A stretch of 64,000 nt of DNA from Chrysomallon squamiferum (lineage: Eukaryota; Mollusca; Gastropoda; Neomphalida; Peltospiridae): NCBI GenBank assembly GCA_012295275.1, contig CM022675.1:4424318-4488317 (forward strand). Reading direction: 5' to 3'. Positions 29,905 to 43,422 of this stretch are shown piece after piece; the first letter of the stretch is position 1, and each line of letters starts with the position of its first letter. A program made the translations under genes and the position numbers. The notes under the pieces were generated by a model. It saw nothing but the letters and a program-made list of their open reading frames with translations. It was not told the DNA's origin and made no database searches.

Positions 29905-32277
29905 CGACTTTTTAGTGTTAGTTTTGAGAAATTGTTTTTGTCTTTGAATGTGGTGTGATAGTTGTTTGTATAAAACTGAATGTATGTTGGTTGAATGTGG
30001 CTATTTTTAATCCTAAAGATGTATTTATATGTGAACATACATGAAGATTTCCCATCACATTTGCAAAAATCACAAAATAAAATTATTTGAAAGTTATTTA
30101 TTTTTATCATATGTAAGTAATATTTTTAAAAAATCTGTTAATTTTTTTTTTTTTGATTTTTTTCTTCTTTTTTTTTAATATGATATAATGACATATGACT
30201 TAGCTTATTATATTAATACATAATCCATTATTATATTAAAATTATTTAGAGGATACTTGTGTAACAGTTTGCACAGAATGTTGATATTGACTAGAAAACT
30301 AGACAATCTAACAGCATTTTAAATAATCTGTTTTAGAAACCAACTTAGGTTTTTCTGTTGATGGATAATAAGAAAATGTACTTTATTTATAGTGAAGAAA
30401 GTATACCATTTTATTATTATTATTTATTTTATTTCATTTCCACCTTTATACTTGGTTAAAGTAACAGTGATAGACTGCAATTAACTAGTATTACTGGTAG
30501 GAGCATGTTACATCAGTGAAGGCATACAGTGGTATAGTAAAAATAAGAAAATACTTCTGTAGGTCTGCACAAATATCGTTTAAGAAATTTCACTTATGTA
30601 AAACTGTTTCTAAAATTCTGTAGTAGTTGTAAATTATGCAAATCACAAGGTTTTATAGGGAAATGCACTTTTAAAATTTCAGGTGGAAGAATTTACAATT
30701 TGGGATTTTTCATTCACCATAAATATGTACATATATTCATGTATATCTGATCATAACATCATAGCTTTTACAAATACAAAACCATTTTGTTTATTTTTTT
30801 TTAAATTTTGTTTAATGCAGTCCCATTTTGATACGTGAGTTAATTTAATTTCTCATATTTTGAATACTTCAAATAAAATCAGGTATTGTTCATTGGATCT
30901 TAAGCTATATATAAAGAAATAACAAAATGGAAATCAGAGTTTCATAATCTCTAGTACTGCCTAGTACTATTTTGTATTTCATATACTCACAATGATTTTG
31001 TGTTATTTGGAACTAAACAAATATTAAAATTAAAAAAAAAAGATAATCAGAAATTGTGTTTTTTGTTTTCTTTTGAATGTTGATCATTTTACAAATGTGT
31101 GTGTAAATAAATATTTGGGGTAATTGTTTCCTTACAGATTAATATTTATCTTCTTACAACTGAGTGACAGTGTATATTTTACACAAAAAGGTGATGTAAC
31201 TTATGTGGTGGTCTTATTAATACTATCATTCTCAGCATGTACATTTGGATTAAATGAAATATTTTTATGTTGTTTTATGACATTTGCATCCATTTATCTC
31301 ATTATATATTAAAATGATGTAATGTGTTCATAAAAATGTTTTTTTTAGTATCATGCAACTATTTGTGAACAAATTATTAAAATAAACTTTGTATAAATTT
31401 AAAAGAAAAATTTGTAATGTTTATCATTGAAATTGTTACCTGCTTTGAGGGAAGCTAGCACTGAACTTGTTAAATTAGAAAAAAATGTGTGTGTGTGTGT
31501 TCGATATTGATATAAAAAATCATCGCTCTGTTAAATTTTAACATTGATTTTCTGTACAGCACCTATTATACACCGTATACTGTGTGAACTTTGTTGCATA
31601 TTTAAAACAAAAAGTGTTTGGGAAATATTGATTACTTTTCGGGTACATTTATTTGCCGTACTCGTAAATTTTGCAATCTCAAAACATTCCTGACAACGAA
31701 ATAGCAAGATTTCTAGTCTTTATTTACAAAATAAATAAATAAATACAAACAAACATTTATAAAATGAAATAAAAATAGATAAATAAAACACACACACACA
31801 CACACACACACACGTGATCAACAGAACCAGTTTCAAAAATATGTTTAGATCATTAATCAGTTTAGATCATTAATTTTCTCCAGTGTGTTAAACTAATATT
31901 TATAATAAACATATAACGAATTCACAGAAGAATATATTCGAGTCATTCTAAATTTGCGTTTCTATTTATATGAATTTCAAAATCCTTAACATCGTAAATG
32001 ATTCATCTTTGTCAGTGTGTTATACCATATGATAGTATTATTATTATTCTTTTTAATCGTTATGTTCAACTTACATTAAACCCCACTGATATGAAGTTCT
32101 TAAATTAATTAATTATTAATCAAAATATCTGTACTGTCTCATTTTTTTGTTTAAAGAAATAAATCTGTAAACGCCGGTTTTAAAATGATGGGCGATGTTA
32201 AAGATTTCGGTATATTCCGTTTGTCTTCGTTAAATCAGTGTATATTTAGTCGGGCCGGAAACCGGAAGTTTATTAAA
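29905..32277 (+). other. spacer between DNAJB11 units C and D
   Basis: Same repeated spacer: AATAAA at 30076-30081, T-rich tract near 30140-30176, (AC)n near 31790-31813, and promoter motifs at 32262-32269. No independent gene recognised. Confidence 0.7.
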
Positions 32278-35200
32278 ATGGCGTCGCCGGTGATCTGGTA
32301 TCTCTTCGCAGCAAATGTCTTCGTGATTTTTGTTCAAGTACTTGGCGGGTATTAACTCAAATTAATTTCGATGAATCGAATTTTTCTTTAAATATCATTT
32401 GTTTGGATGTAGTATATTTTGGGGTTGCTTTTATGTTTGTTACATACATCTTTTCATGTTAACTGAATGCATTCCCTTTTTGATGTCGTGGTAATCTGTC
32501 ATTAGTCAGCATTTTAACTTAATGGTTTTCATAATTTAACTAAAACATTAACAAAATGTACATTTTTAATGTATGTATTTATTTATTATTTTTAAACTGA
32601 AGAAGATTTTGCATTTGTTTAATAAATGCTTATAATTATAATATTTGTTGAAATGTATTGAATGCTACATCATCTAGTAAATAATCATAAAACTAGTAGT
32701 AGTTATGCTTTAAATTATAATAATTTTATTATAAATGATAAATTAGGTAAATGATAAAATATTTAGTATCACCAGAAGGAATACCTTAATAGTCACCCCT
32801 AGATAAAGGAAATATGTTGCACAATAAAAGGACCAACAGCATTTTTAATTTTATTATTTACTGCTAATTTGCTATATAATATATGTATTTTATTTTTTAT
32901 TATACAGCACTAAGAAATAGGTATATAACAAAATCATTTTCACAGTTAACTGTGTACATCACCAGATCTAGTGTTATAGTTAATCATGTTTAAAATTTCT
33001 GGAATAAAAAATCTTTTTTAATAACTTAGCACACATATTTTTCTTCATTGATATAGACTTTTTTTTTTGTACTGTTATAGAAGTATTTTTAAAAATTCTG
33101 ATGAAAAATAATTACATGTAATCAGTTTGAAAATAAAAACCTAGTGTCATTTACTTCAAGAAATAGTTCTGTTGTAAGTCAGGTGTATTTGTGTAAAATG
33201 TTATCAAAATCCGACTCTTGCACTATTATTATAGATCTGCCAAAATCATCTGAATTTTCCCATATGGGTCATAAACAATCCATTATGACTGTCTGCTTCA
33301 TGATCAAATACTGCAGTTTGATTGGACGTTTGTTTTATTCTACATCAGTAGATTAAATGTTTACATATTTGTACAAAAATAATTACCTGTAACTTTAGGT
33401 AACTTAGAATCTGAATTATTCTGAAAATTCACTTTTATTCAGTATTTCTGAACAAAGTTTTCTTTCGTTAGAGAATTAATTTTGCTTTGAAAAGTGTATT
33501 TATCAGTACTCTGGCAATCTGAAAAGTACATATGGTTGAGGACAAGAGATGTGAATTCTTGAAGCCAATCAGTGGGCTTGAAATCAGTTTCAGAACTAAA
33601 TCCTAGTGAAATGAATCAAATTACGTCAGTTTCTGCTTACTTGTAGCATTTTCAATTTAAAACTTCTTTTAATTTGTTTCTTTTTTTCTTAGCTAATTAA
33701 TTAGTTATCATTATAATACATTGTGAAATAGTATTGAATATGGGAAATAATTTTTTGAAATAAATTTGCAGACGAGATTTCTACCAAATTCTTGGCGTAC
33801 CCAGATCAGCATCAACAAATCAGATTAAAAATGCATACAGAAAACTGGCAAGAGAGTTACCTCCAGACAAAAACCAAGATGACCCAGATGCAGAACAACA
33901 GTTTCAAGATCTCGGTGCAGCATATGAGGTATTTCAAACTATCATTATTTCACTGCTTCAGGAAAATCCTACATTCTATTTATTTATGTACAAAGTTCTT
34001 AAAGTATTGAAATATAATTAATAATTAAAAAAACATTTCTGTAAATCATAATGGTATTTTAAGTAATAATAATAAGAAATTGAAATGTAGGCCAAAAACA
34101 AACTAATATTAAAGTCAAATTCAAATGATTAAAACCTGCGAAATAGCAATGACAAATTACCTCCCTTGAAATTGCTTTGATAAACAAAAATACAAGTACT
34201 TTTTTAACATCTGGAGCTAGAAATATATATATATATAATTCCTTTGCTATTCATGTATCACTTCATGGTAAGTCCATTAAAACACATACTTAGGTTTTTC
34301 CACAAACCATTCCCACTTGGTTAGCAAAAACATGGACCAAAGTTCTTAACATGGACCACAAAGTGTTCTGTGATTTTGCTGTGATATCATCAGCATAATC
34401 TCTGCCATCTCACTGTTTCCCAGATGACAGAAGAAGGCTTAAAATAAGTATCATCTGGGAAACAGTGAGATGGCAGAAATGAAGCTGTGTGTATTTCCTC
34501 ACAGATGGGATGACACAAAATATTGCACACTTTCAAACAAAAACAAACACTGCACTGGAAAGAGGAAATGTTGCTCTTTATGTGGTACACAATACATGGT
34601 GAGCCAGGAAGAGATATCAACTGATTCAAACCTTGCATGCAGCTGCTAACGTTTGTATATAAATGTAACTGATTTTTACACATTAGGTTATTATAGAGGG
34701 AAAAAAAAAAAAATTATATATATATACCTCGACTTACCAGTGCCCCAACTCATGAGTTTTTGAGTTACGAGCAGTTGCCTGGTCGAGTTTTGGGTTCTGT
34801 TTTGCTGTGTTTGCATTTTGTGCAGCAGTATTTTGCCAAATTTCTTTTTTGTGGTCATGGATCCTAAGAAAGTGATACAGGGTTGAGAAGAAGAAGCGGA
34901 TGATGTCCATTGAATTAAAGCTTGAATTCATAGAAAAACATGAGCAAGGTGTGCATGTAGTAAACTTGGCTAGGCAGTACGAGCGTGCTCCTTCTGTACC
35001 GTACTGAAGCAGAAGGAATCAATAAAGGCTGTAATTCCAGCTAAAGGTGTTAAAATAATTCGATCTCCAAGATAAATACACTTTACAAAATCCAAATTAT
35101 TTCTTTACATTCTTTTATTTTGTTTTTTATACAATATTTGTCATTTATAAATACATTTTTCTTATTCAAAAACATGTTACAAAAAAAAAAAAAATTAATT

Positions 35201-38200
35201 TCAGTTGGGAAAATTGATTTGATGTACGAGCAAACTGAGATATGAGCCTGGTCATGGAATGAATTAAATTTGTAATTCAAGCTACCACTGTATATATATA
35301 TATGTACATAAGAAAAACACTAACATATAGAAAGGTACCTACTTATTTAATTTAATTTTTTTTTTTTTTTAATTTTTCAAGGTATTATCAGACAGTGAGA
35401 AAAGAAAGATTTATGATAAACATGGAGAAGAAGGTTTGAAGAAAGGTGACATGTCAGGAGATCCTTTCTCCAGGTAAAAAATCTTTATTTTAATTACTCA
35501 AATTTATTCATCCAACTTTATAGAAATAATAATGGCATCATAATCAGATAAGACTTATTTTTAGAGGTTTTGTTTTACTATAGAACTGTTTTGGGGAAAA
35601 CAATTAATTGTGTGTTTATTTCAGTTTCTTTGGTGATTTTGGTTTTAATTTTGGATTTGGTGGCGGGGAGAAGAGTGATGAAGTTCCCAGAGGAGGAGAC
35701 ATTGTTTTGGATCTTTATGTTACTCTTGAGGAACTCTACATAGGAAATTTTGTTGAGGTGATTTTATAAAATTACTTTGTAATGAAAACTTTCTATTTGA
35801 TTTGGGAAGTTGAGTTCAATTACAGTTAATTTGCTTTTCAGAATTCAAATACAGTCGTAGTACTGTCCTAAAAATCTCAGTTACAGTTATAATTGTCAGT
35901 CAAAATGTTTTTCAGTGTCCAAAAATGCCAACAGTTTTTGTGGAGTGTCTCTAAAAATTATTAATATTTAAACATTTGAATGAGTATATTTAAAAAGTAT
36001 TTTTTTTTTAATGGCATGACAAAATGTTTTTTTTTTATTGTAGTTTTAATGTTATTGTATTTGGTAAACTTATTTTAGTCTCAAAGTGGAACACAATCAA
36101 AAGGACATACTGAGGAGTGATTCTGCTATCTGTTATTTTGAGATAAAGCATGCTTGAGCTATAATTAGTAATATACATTTAAAATATAAAAAAAAGGTAT
36201 ATCTATATAAATATTCTATTAGTGTATAATAAAGTCAGTTTGTTCAATCAAGGTTGTTCGTTACAAACCTGTGGCTGTAGCAGCTAAAGGAACAAGGAAG
36301 TGTAACTGTCGTATGGAGATGGTCACTCAGCAGCTTGGTCCAGGCAGGTTTCAGATGATGCAGCAGCAAGTGTGTGATGAATGTCCTAATGTCAAGTGAG
36401 TTGTGAAATGTTTTTTCGTCAATGTTTTTTTTTGGTGGGAGGGGTATTTTGAAACTGGTATTATATAAATGCTGAATAGTTGAAAATGATTTAAGTTTTC
36501 ATTTGAAGTAAAGACAGCCTGTACTGTCTCTTTGTTATGATTTATTTCCCCTGAATATTAACGAAACAAACGGCTTCAAGTAAATATAGTAAGATATATA
36601 TTCTACTTGAATTTTGTATAGTCTGGATCTTGGAGCAGACTTTTTACCATATATTATCTCAACAGCTGTGTTATGTTTTATTTCTCATTAATTAAGACAT
36701 ATAACCTAATTAAAATATTGACTCCTATATTTTCTGTTTTAGATTAGTTCCTGAAGAAAAACTCTTAGAGATAGAAATAGAAGCTGGCATGAGAGATGGA
36801 CAAGAATATCCTTTTGTAGCAGAAGGTTTGTTATAATTAATTTGATGTTTAAAAACAGAATATTAACCGGTTTTGGTTTTTCTTTTTTTTTAAAAGAATT
36901 TACTCTACATTAAGAAACATTATTAATGAACAAGTTTGACAAAATTCAGTTTGTTTTATTACCGTGTCTAATAAAACAATCTATTTCTTCTAGATCCTTA
37001 AATTACAAATTAATTTCCTGTTAAAATTTGTTTCACTGTGTTTATAAAAACAAAAACAAAAAAACATTTAAAATATTAGGTATTTTACACTGATCTTATT
37101 TTTAGTTTGTTCTTTTACTGAATAATCTTTTTTAACAACTATCACTGAGCTTATCCTGTGAAAACTTAGTATATGAATACAAACTGTCTTTTAGTAATTT
37201 TTGTTTCTAATATTTACTTCTACAATATACATCTACAGTGTACAAACAAGATACAGCTTTTTTACTATTAGTTCTTTAAACTTAGATAATTATTTTTGTT
37301 CATATGAAATTTCACTTTCCACTTAGTTGCAGTATTGATATAATTTGTTTGATTTATTAGGAGAACCACATATTGATGGAGAACCAGGAGATCTGAGGTT
37401 TAGAATTAAACAGATAAAGTAAGTTTCTTTGTTGATTAAAGCAAATATTAAATACTTTATTATATTTTCTAATTTAGGTACTGATGTAGTGTAAACAAGT
37501 ATAATAAAAATTGTAAAATATAATTTATATACATTTTTTCAGACACCCTCGTTTTGAAAGACGTGGTGATGATCTTTACATGAATGTAACAATACCTTTA
37601 CAAGATGCACTGACAGGCTTTGAAATGGACATAAAGCATTTAGATGATCATAAGGTACAGATTATTACGATATTTTAAAAACAATAATTAAGCTCTGATA
37701 AACATTTAATACCGATACAAAGTTCATTAGACTTAATATAGGAAAAGCTTTATTTTAGATTATTCAGTTTCAAGTGTAAATATTTTTTTGCCTTGTACGA
37801 AATATTTTTAACAATATAGTATTTAATCTTTTACTATGTCAATTTAAATGTAATCTGTGGTTTATTGAGCCTAACTGAAATTTACAAAATACCTCAAACT
37901 GTTTTTATATATTATAAAAAAAAAAAAAAAAAAAAAAGTAATAAATAACAAATATATTATTTCTAGTACTAACATGGTTTAAATTCTGTTGTTTTGATGT
38001 AACATTTGATTTCAGTATTTAAATTTTGCATGTTTGATTATCTCTAAATGGTTCCACCAGTGATTAACCCGTTTTTGACTAGGTTCACATAGTAAGAGAT
38101 GAGATCACCTGGCCAGATGCTCGAATGAGGAAAAGCAATGAAGGCATGCCCAACTATGAAAATAATAATGTCAGAGGCTCCCTTTACATTACATTTGAGA

Positions 38201-38806
38201 TTGACTTTCCTAAAGGCAGCCTTTCAGAAGAAGCTAAAAAAGGTATGTAATTATGTTGTATTAGTATTAGTATTAAGAATAAATAGAGTAGATAGTTTTT
38301 TTTTTTATATACTTCCAGATATTGATTTGTTATTATTATTATTTCACATATCAGTAAATGTAATAAACAAACTGCATTTAACAGACACAAATTAATACAC
38401 TTTAAAGCAGAGTCTTTTGGATTTTAATTAATCCACTTAAAATTCTTGCATTTCTGCTGCTTTGAGATGTGCTAATGAATGAAAAGCACAGCAAGCTGAA
38501 ACAGATGATCACTGAGTGGAGAGAGTCAGCTGAACTGGTGTGTGACCAGCAGCACAAACTAAGTCAGTTTTGTCAGAACCACATTAATGGTTTGATACAA
38601 GTAATGGAAAAGAAAGGAATAAACATGAAAAAAAAATTGCAACCCAACTAAATATGTATATTTTAAATATCAGTAAAGAAACATTTTGCATATAAATAAA
38701 TGTGTTTGTGTGTATGTATATATATATAATTTTAGTTTTTTTGTTTTTTTGTTTAGGTGTGAGAGAAATACTGAAAATGGAATCAAAAAGAAATGTATAT
38801 AATTGA
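32278..38806 (+). CDS. DNAJB11: DnaJ homolog subfamily B member 11 (ERdj3), copy D, HPD replaced by PPD
   Basis: Exons: 32278-32348, 33772-33928, 35382-35473, 35625-35757, 36253-36395, 36743-36825, 37361-37418, 37543-37654, 38083-38242, 38757-38806. They total 1059 nt, or 352 aa, close to the family's roughly 358. ERdj3 is a lumenal ER Hsp40 that binds unfolded clients and hands them to BiP. A signal peptide (about 1-22) leads into a J domain ([16 protein letters not shown] ... [18 protein letters not shown]). Next come a Gly/Phe region ([14 protein letters not shown]), the CNCR...CDEC cysteine insert, and two beta-rich client-binding segments. The J-domain loop reads ELPPDKN: His of the HPD triad is Pro, so BiP ATPase stimulation should be lost. 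The C-terminus stops at NVYN, short of the usual GLQGY end. This is the only copy in the window open from start to stop. Confidence 0.88.
34401..34477 (+). repeat. perfect 27-bp inverted repeat, copy D
   Basis: Same hairpin as in copy B intron 2: arms 34401-34427 and 34451-34477, 23-base loop, no mismatches. Confidence 0.8.
34726..35290 (+). mobile_element. decayed Tigger fragment in intron 2 of copy D
   Basis: Copy of the element at 19497-20066, with ACCTCGACTTACCAG at the left and GCTACCACTG at the right end. The transposase start is followed by an early stop. It was duplicated with the unit and is not an independent insertion. Confidence 0.75.
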
Positions 38807-39041
38807 CGACTTTTTAGTGTTAGTTTTGAGAAATTGTTTTTGTCTTTGAATGTGGTGTGATAGTTGTTTGTATAAAACTGAATGTATGTTGGTTGAATGT
38901 GGCTATTTTTAATCCTAAAGATGTATTTATATGTGAACATACATGAAGATTTCCCATCACATTTGCAAAAATCACAAAATAAAATTATTTGAAAGTTATT
39001 TATTTTTATCATATGTAAGTAATATTTTTAAAAAATCTGTT

Positions 39042-39086
<45 letters not shown>

Positions 39087-41167
39087 TGATATAATGACAT
39101 ATGACTTAGCTTATTATATTAATACATAATCCATTATTATATTAAAATTATTTAGAGGATACTTGTGTAACAGTTTGCACAGAATGTTGACATTGACTAG
39201 AAAACTAGACAATCTAACAGCATTTTAAATAATCTGTTTTAGAAACCAACTTAGGTTTTTCTGTTGATGGATAATAAGAAAATGTACTTTATTTATAGTG
39301 AAGAAAGTATACCATTTTATTATTATTATTTATTTTATTTCATTTCCACCTTTATACTTGGTTAAAGTAACAGTGATAGACTGCAATTAACTAGTATTAC
39401 TGGTAGGAGCATGTTACATCAGTGAAGGCATACAGTGGTATATTAAAAATAAGAAAATACTTCGGTAGGTCTGCACAAATATCGTTTAAGAAATTTCACT
39501 TATGTAAAACTGTTTCTGAAATTCTGTAGTAGTTGTAAATTATGCAAATCACAAGGTTTTATAGGGAAATGCACTTTTAAAATTTCGGGTGGAAGAATTT
39601 ACAATTTGGGATTTTTCATTCACCATAAATATGTACATATATTCATGTATATCTGATCATAACATCATAGCTTTTACAAATACAAAACCATTTTGTTTAT
39701 TTTTTTAAATTTTGTTTAATGCAGTCCCATTTTGATACGTGAGTTAATTTAATTTCTCATATTTTGAATACTTCAAATAAAATCAGGTATTGTTCATTGG
39801 ATCTTAAGCTATATATAAAGAAATAACAAAATGGAAATCAGAGTTTCATAATCTCTAGTACTGCCTAGTACTATTTTTTGTATTTCATATACTCACAATG
39901 ATTTTGTGTTATTTGGAACTAAACAAATATTAAAATTAAAAAAGAGATAATCAGAAATTGTGTTTTTTGTTTTCTTTTGAATGTTGATCATTTTACAAAT
40001 GTGTGTGTAAATAAATATTTGGGGTAATTGTTTCCTTACAGATTAATATTTATCTTCTTACAACTGAGTGACAGTGTATATTTTACACAAAAAGGTGATG
40101 TAACTTATGTGGTGGTCTTATTAATACTATCATTCTCAGCATGTACATTTGGATTAAATGAAATATTTTTATGTTGTTTTATGACATTTGCATCCATTTA
40201 TCTCATTATATATTAAAATGATGTAATGTGTTCATAAAAATGTTTTTAGTATCATGCAACTATTTGTGAACAAATTATTAAAATAAACTTTGTATAAATT
40301 TAAAAGAAAAATTTGTAATGTTTATCATTGAAATTGTTACCTGCTTTGAGGGAAGCTAGCACTGAACTTGTTAAATTAGAAAAAAATGTGTGTGTGTGTG
40401 TTCGATATTGATATAAAAAATCATCGCTCTGTTAAATTTTAACATTGATTTTCTGTACAGCACCTATTATACACCGTGTGAACTTTGTTGCATATTTAAA
40501 ACAAAAAGTGTTTGGGAAATATTGATTACTTTTCGGGTACATTTATTTGCCGTACTCGTAAATTTTGCAATCTCAAAACATTCCTGACAACGAAATAGCA
40601 AGATTTCTAGTCTTTATTTACAAAATAAATAAATAAATACAAACATTTATAAAATGAAATAAAAATAGATAAATAAAACAAACACACACACACACACACA
40701 CACGTGATCAACAGAACCAGTTTCAAAAATATGTTTAGATCATTAATCAGTTTAGATCATTAATTTTCTCCAGTGTGTTAAACTAATATTTATAATAAAC
40801 ATATAACGAATTCACAGAAGAATATATTCGAGTCATTCTAAATTTGCGTTTCTATTTATATGAATTTCAAAATCCTTAACATCGTAAATGATTCATCTTT
40901 GTCAGTGTGTTATACCATATGATAGTATTATTATTATTCTTTTTAATCGTTATGTTCAACTTACATTAAACCCCACTGATATGAAGTTCTTAAATTAATT
41001 AATTATTAATCAAAATATCTGTACTGTCTCATTTTTTTGTTTAAAGAAATAAATCTGTAAACGCCGGTTTTAAAATGATGGGCGATGTTAAAGATTTCGG
41101 TATATTCCGTTTGTCTTCGTTAAATCAGTGTATATTTAGTCGGGCCGGAAACCGGAAGTTTATTAAA
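38807..41167 (+). other. spacer between DNAJB11 units D and E
   Basis: Same spacer as above: AATAAA at 38978-38983, a long poly-T at about 39043-39083, (AC)n at about 40682-40702, and promoter motifs at 41152-41159. No separate gene. Confidence 0.7.
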
Positions 41168-42274
41168 ATGGCGTCGCCGGTGATCTGGTATCTCTTCGCA
41201 GCAAATGTCTTCGTGATTTTTGTTCAAGTACTTGGCGGGTATTAACTCAAATTAATTTCGATGAATCGAATTTTTCTTTAAATATCATTTGTTTGGATGT
41301 AGTATATTTTGGGGTTGCTTTTATGTTTGTTACATACATCTTTTCATGTTAACTGAATGCATTCCCTCTTTTGATGTCGTGGTAATCTGTCATTAGTCAG
41401 CATTTTAACTTAATGGTTTTCATAATTTAACTAAAACATTAACAAAATGTACATTTTTAATGTATGTATTTATTTATTATTTTTTAAACTGAAGAAGATT
41501 TTGCATTTGTTTAATAAATGCTTATAATTATAATATTTGTTGAAATGTATTGAATGCTACATCATCTAGTAAATAATCATAAAACTAGTAGTAGTTATGC
41601 TTTAAATTATAATAATTTTATTATAAATGATAAATTAGGTAAATGATAAAATATTTAGTATCACCAGAAGGAATACCTTAATAGTCACCCCTAGATAAAG
41701 GAAATATGTTGCACAATAAAAGGACCAACAGCATTTTTAATTTTATTATTTACTGCTAATTTGCTATATAATATATGTATTTTATTTTTATTATACAGCA
41801 CTAAGAAATAGGTATATAACAAAATCATTTTCACAGTTAACTGTGTACATCACCAGATCTAGTGTTATAGTTAATCATGTTTAAAATTTCTGGAATAAAA
41901 AAATCTTTTTAATAACTTAGCACACATATTTCTTCATTGATATAGACTTTTTCTTTGTACTGTTATAGAAGTATTTTTAAAAATTCTGATGAAAAATAAT
42001 TACATGTAATCAGTTTGAAAATAAAAAACCTAGTGTCATTTACTTCAAGAAATAGTTCTGTTGTAAGTCAGGTGTATTTGTGTAAAATGTTATCAAAATC
42101 CGACTCTTGCACTATTATTATAGATCTGCCAAAATCATCTGAATTTTCCCATATGGGTCATAAACAATCCATTATGACTGTCTGCTTCATGATCAAATAC
42201 TGCAGTTTGATTGGACGTTTGTTTTATTCTACATCAGTAGATTAAATGTTTACATATTTGTACAAAAATAATTA
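41168..42274 (+). pseudogene. DNAJB11: DNAJB11 copy E: promoter, exon 1 and part of intron 1 only
   Basis: Exon 1 (41168-41238) is identical to the other copies and has an intact donor. Intron 1 matches copies B and D until about 42274, where the match to AATTACCTG breaks off into unrelated sequence. No later exons follow on this strand. The promoter should still fire, giving a transcript that reads into the inverted copy F and would be antisense to it. Confidence 0.85.
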
Positions 42275-42604
42275 AAAATAAAATCTGACAGGTTTACATT
42301 GTATATTTTATTTAATAATTATTTGCTGTCTCTAGTGAAAGACGCAGTTTAACTCTTTGCACGGGTGAAGGTGGTTTGACTCGAAGTGATCTCGAGAATA
42401 TCCCGAGTTTTACCGATCATTAGAATGCGCAGCGCAGTTTTAAAATAGCGCAGATCGACAAATAGCGGAGAATACACACACACACAGTTACTTAATATGG
42501 TTGTCACCTACGTCATAATAATATCTCCTGTGTGTTAATGTGACATTTTATCTTTCTTGTTCTTTCTTTTTCCCTCCCATTGGTTTTAATATCACTAATA
42601 CATA
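42275..42604. other. spacer at the centre of the DNAJB11 palindrome
   Basis: About 330 bp not belonging to the DNAJB11 unit. It contains a GCGCAG cluster near 42425-42465 that resembles the TGCGCA-rich stretches at 2385-2485 and 62845-62935. It is therefore probably a fragment of receptor-upstream DNA trapped between the inverted arms. Confidence 0.6.
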
Positions 42605-43378
42605 GTTAAGAAAAAAAGAAAAAAATTAAAAGAAGTTTTAAATTGAAAATGCTACAAGTAAGCAGAAACTGACGTAATTTGATTCATTTCACTAGGATTT
42701 AGTTCTGAAACTGATTTCAAGCCCACTGATTGGCTTCAAGAATTCACATCTCTTGTCCTCAACCATATGTACTTTTCAGATTCTCAGAGTACTGATAAAT
42801 ACACTTTTCAAAGCAAAATTAATTCTCTAACGAAAGAAAACTTTGTTCAGAAATACTGAATAAAAGTGAATTTTCAGAATAATTCAGATTCTAAGTTACC
42901 TAAAGTTACAGGTAATTATTTTTGTACAAATATGTAAACATTTAATCTACTGATGTAGAATAAAAGAAAGACAAACGAAATATACCGAAATCTTTAACAT
43001 CGCCCATCATTTTAAAACCGGCGTTTACAGATTTATTTCTTTAAACAAAAAAATGAGACAGTACAGATATTTTGATTAATAATTAATTAATTTAAGAACT
43101 TCATATCAGTGGGGTTTAATGTAAGTTGAACATAACGATTAAAAAGAATAATAATAATACTATCATATGGTATAACACACTGACAAAGATGAATCATTTA
43201 CGATGTTAAGGATTTTGAAATTCATATAAATAGAAACGCAAATTTAGAATGACTCGAATATATTCTTCTGTGAATTCGTTATATGTTTATTATAAATATT
43301 ATTTTAACACACTGGAGAAAATTAATGATCTAAACTGATTAATGATCTAAACATATTTTTGAAACTGGTTCTGTTGAT

Positions 43379-43422
<44 letters not shown>

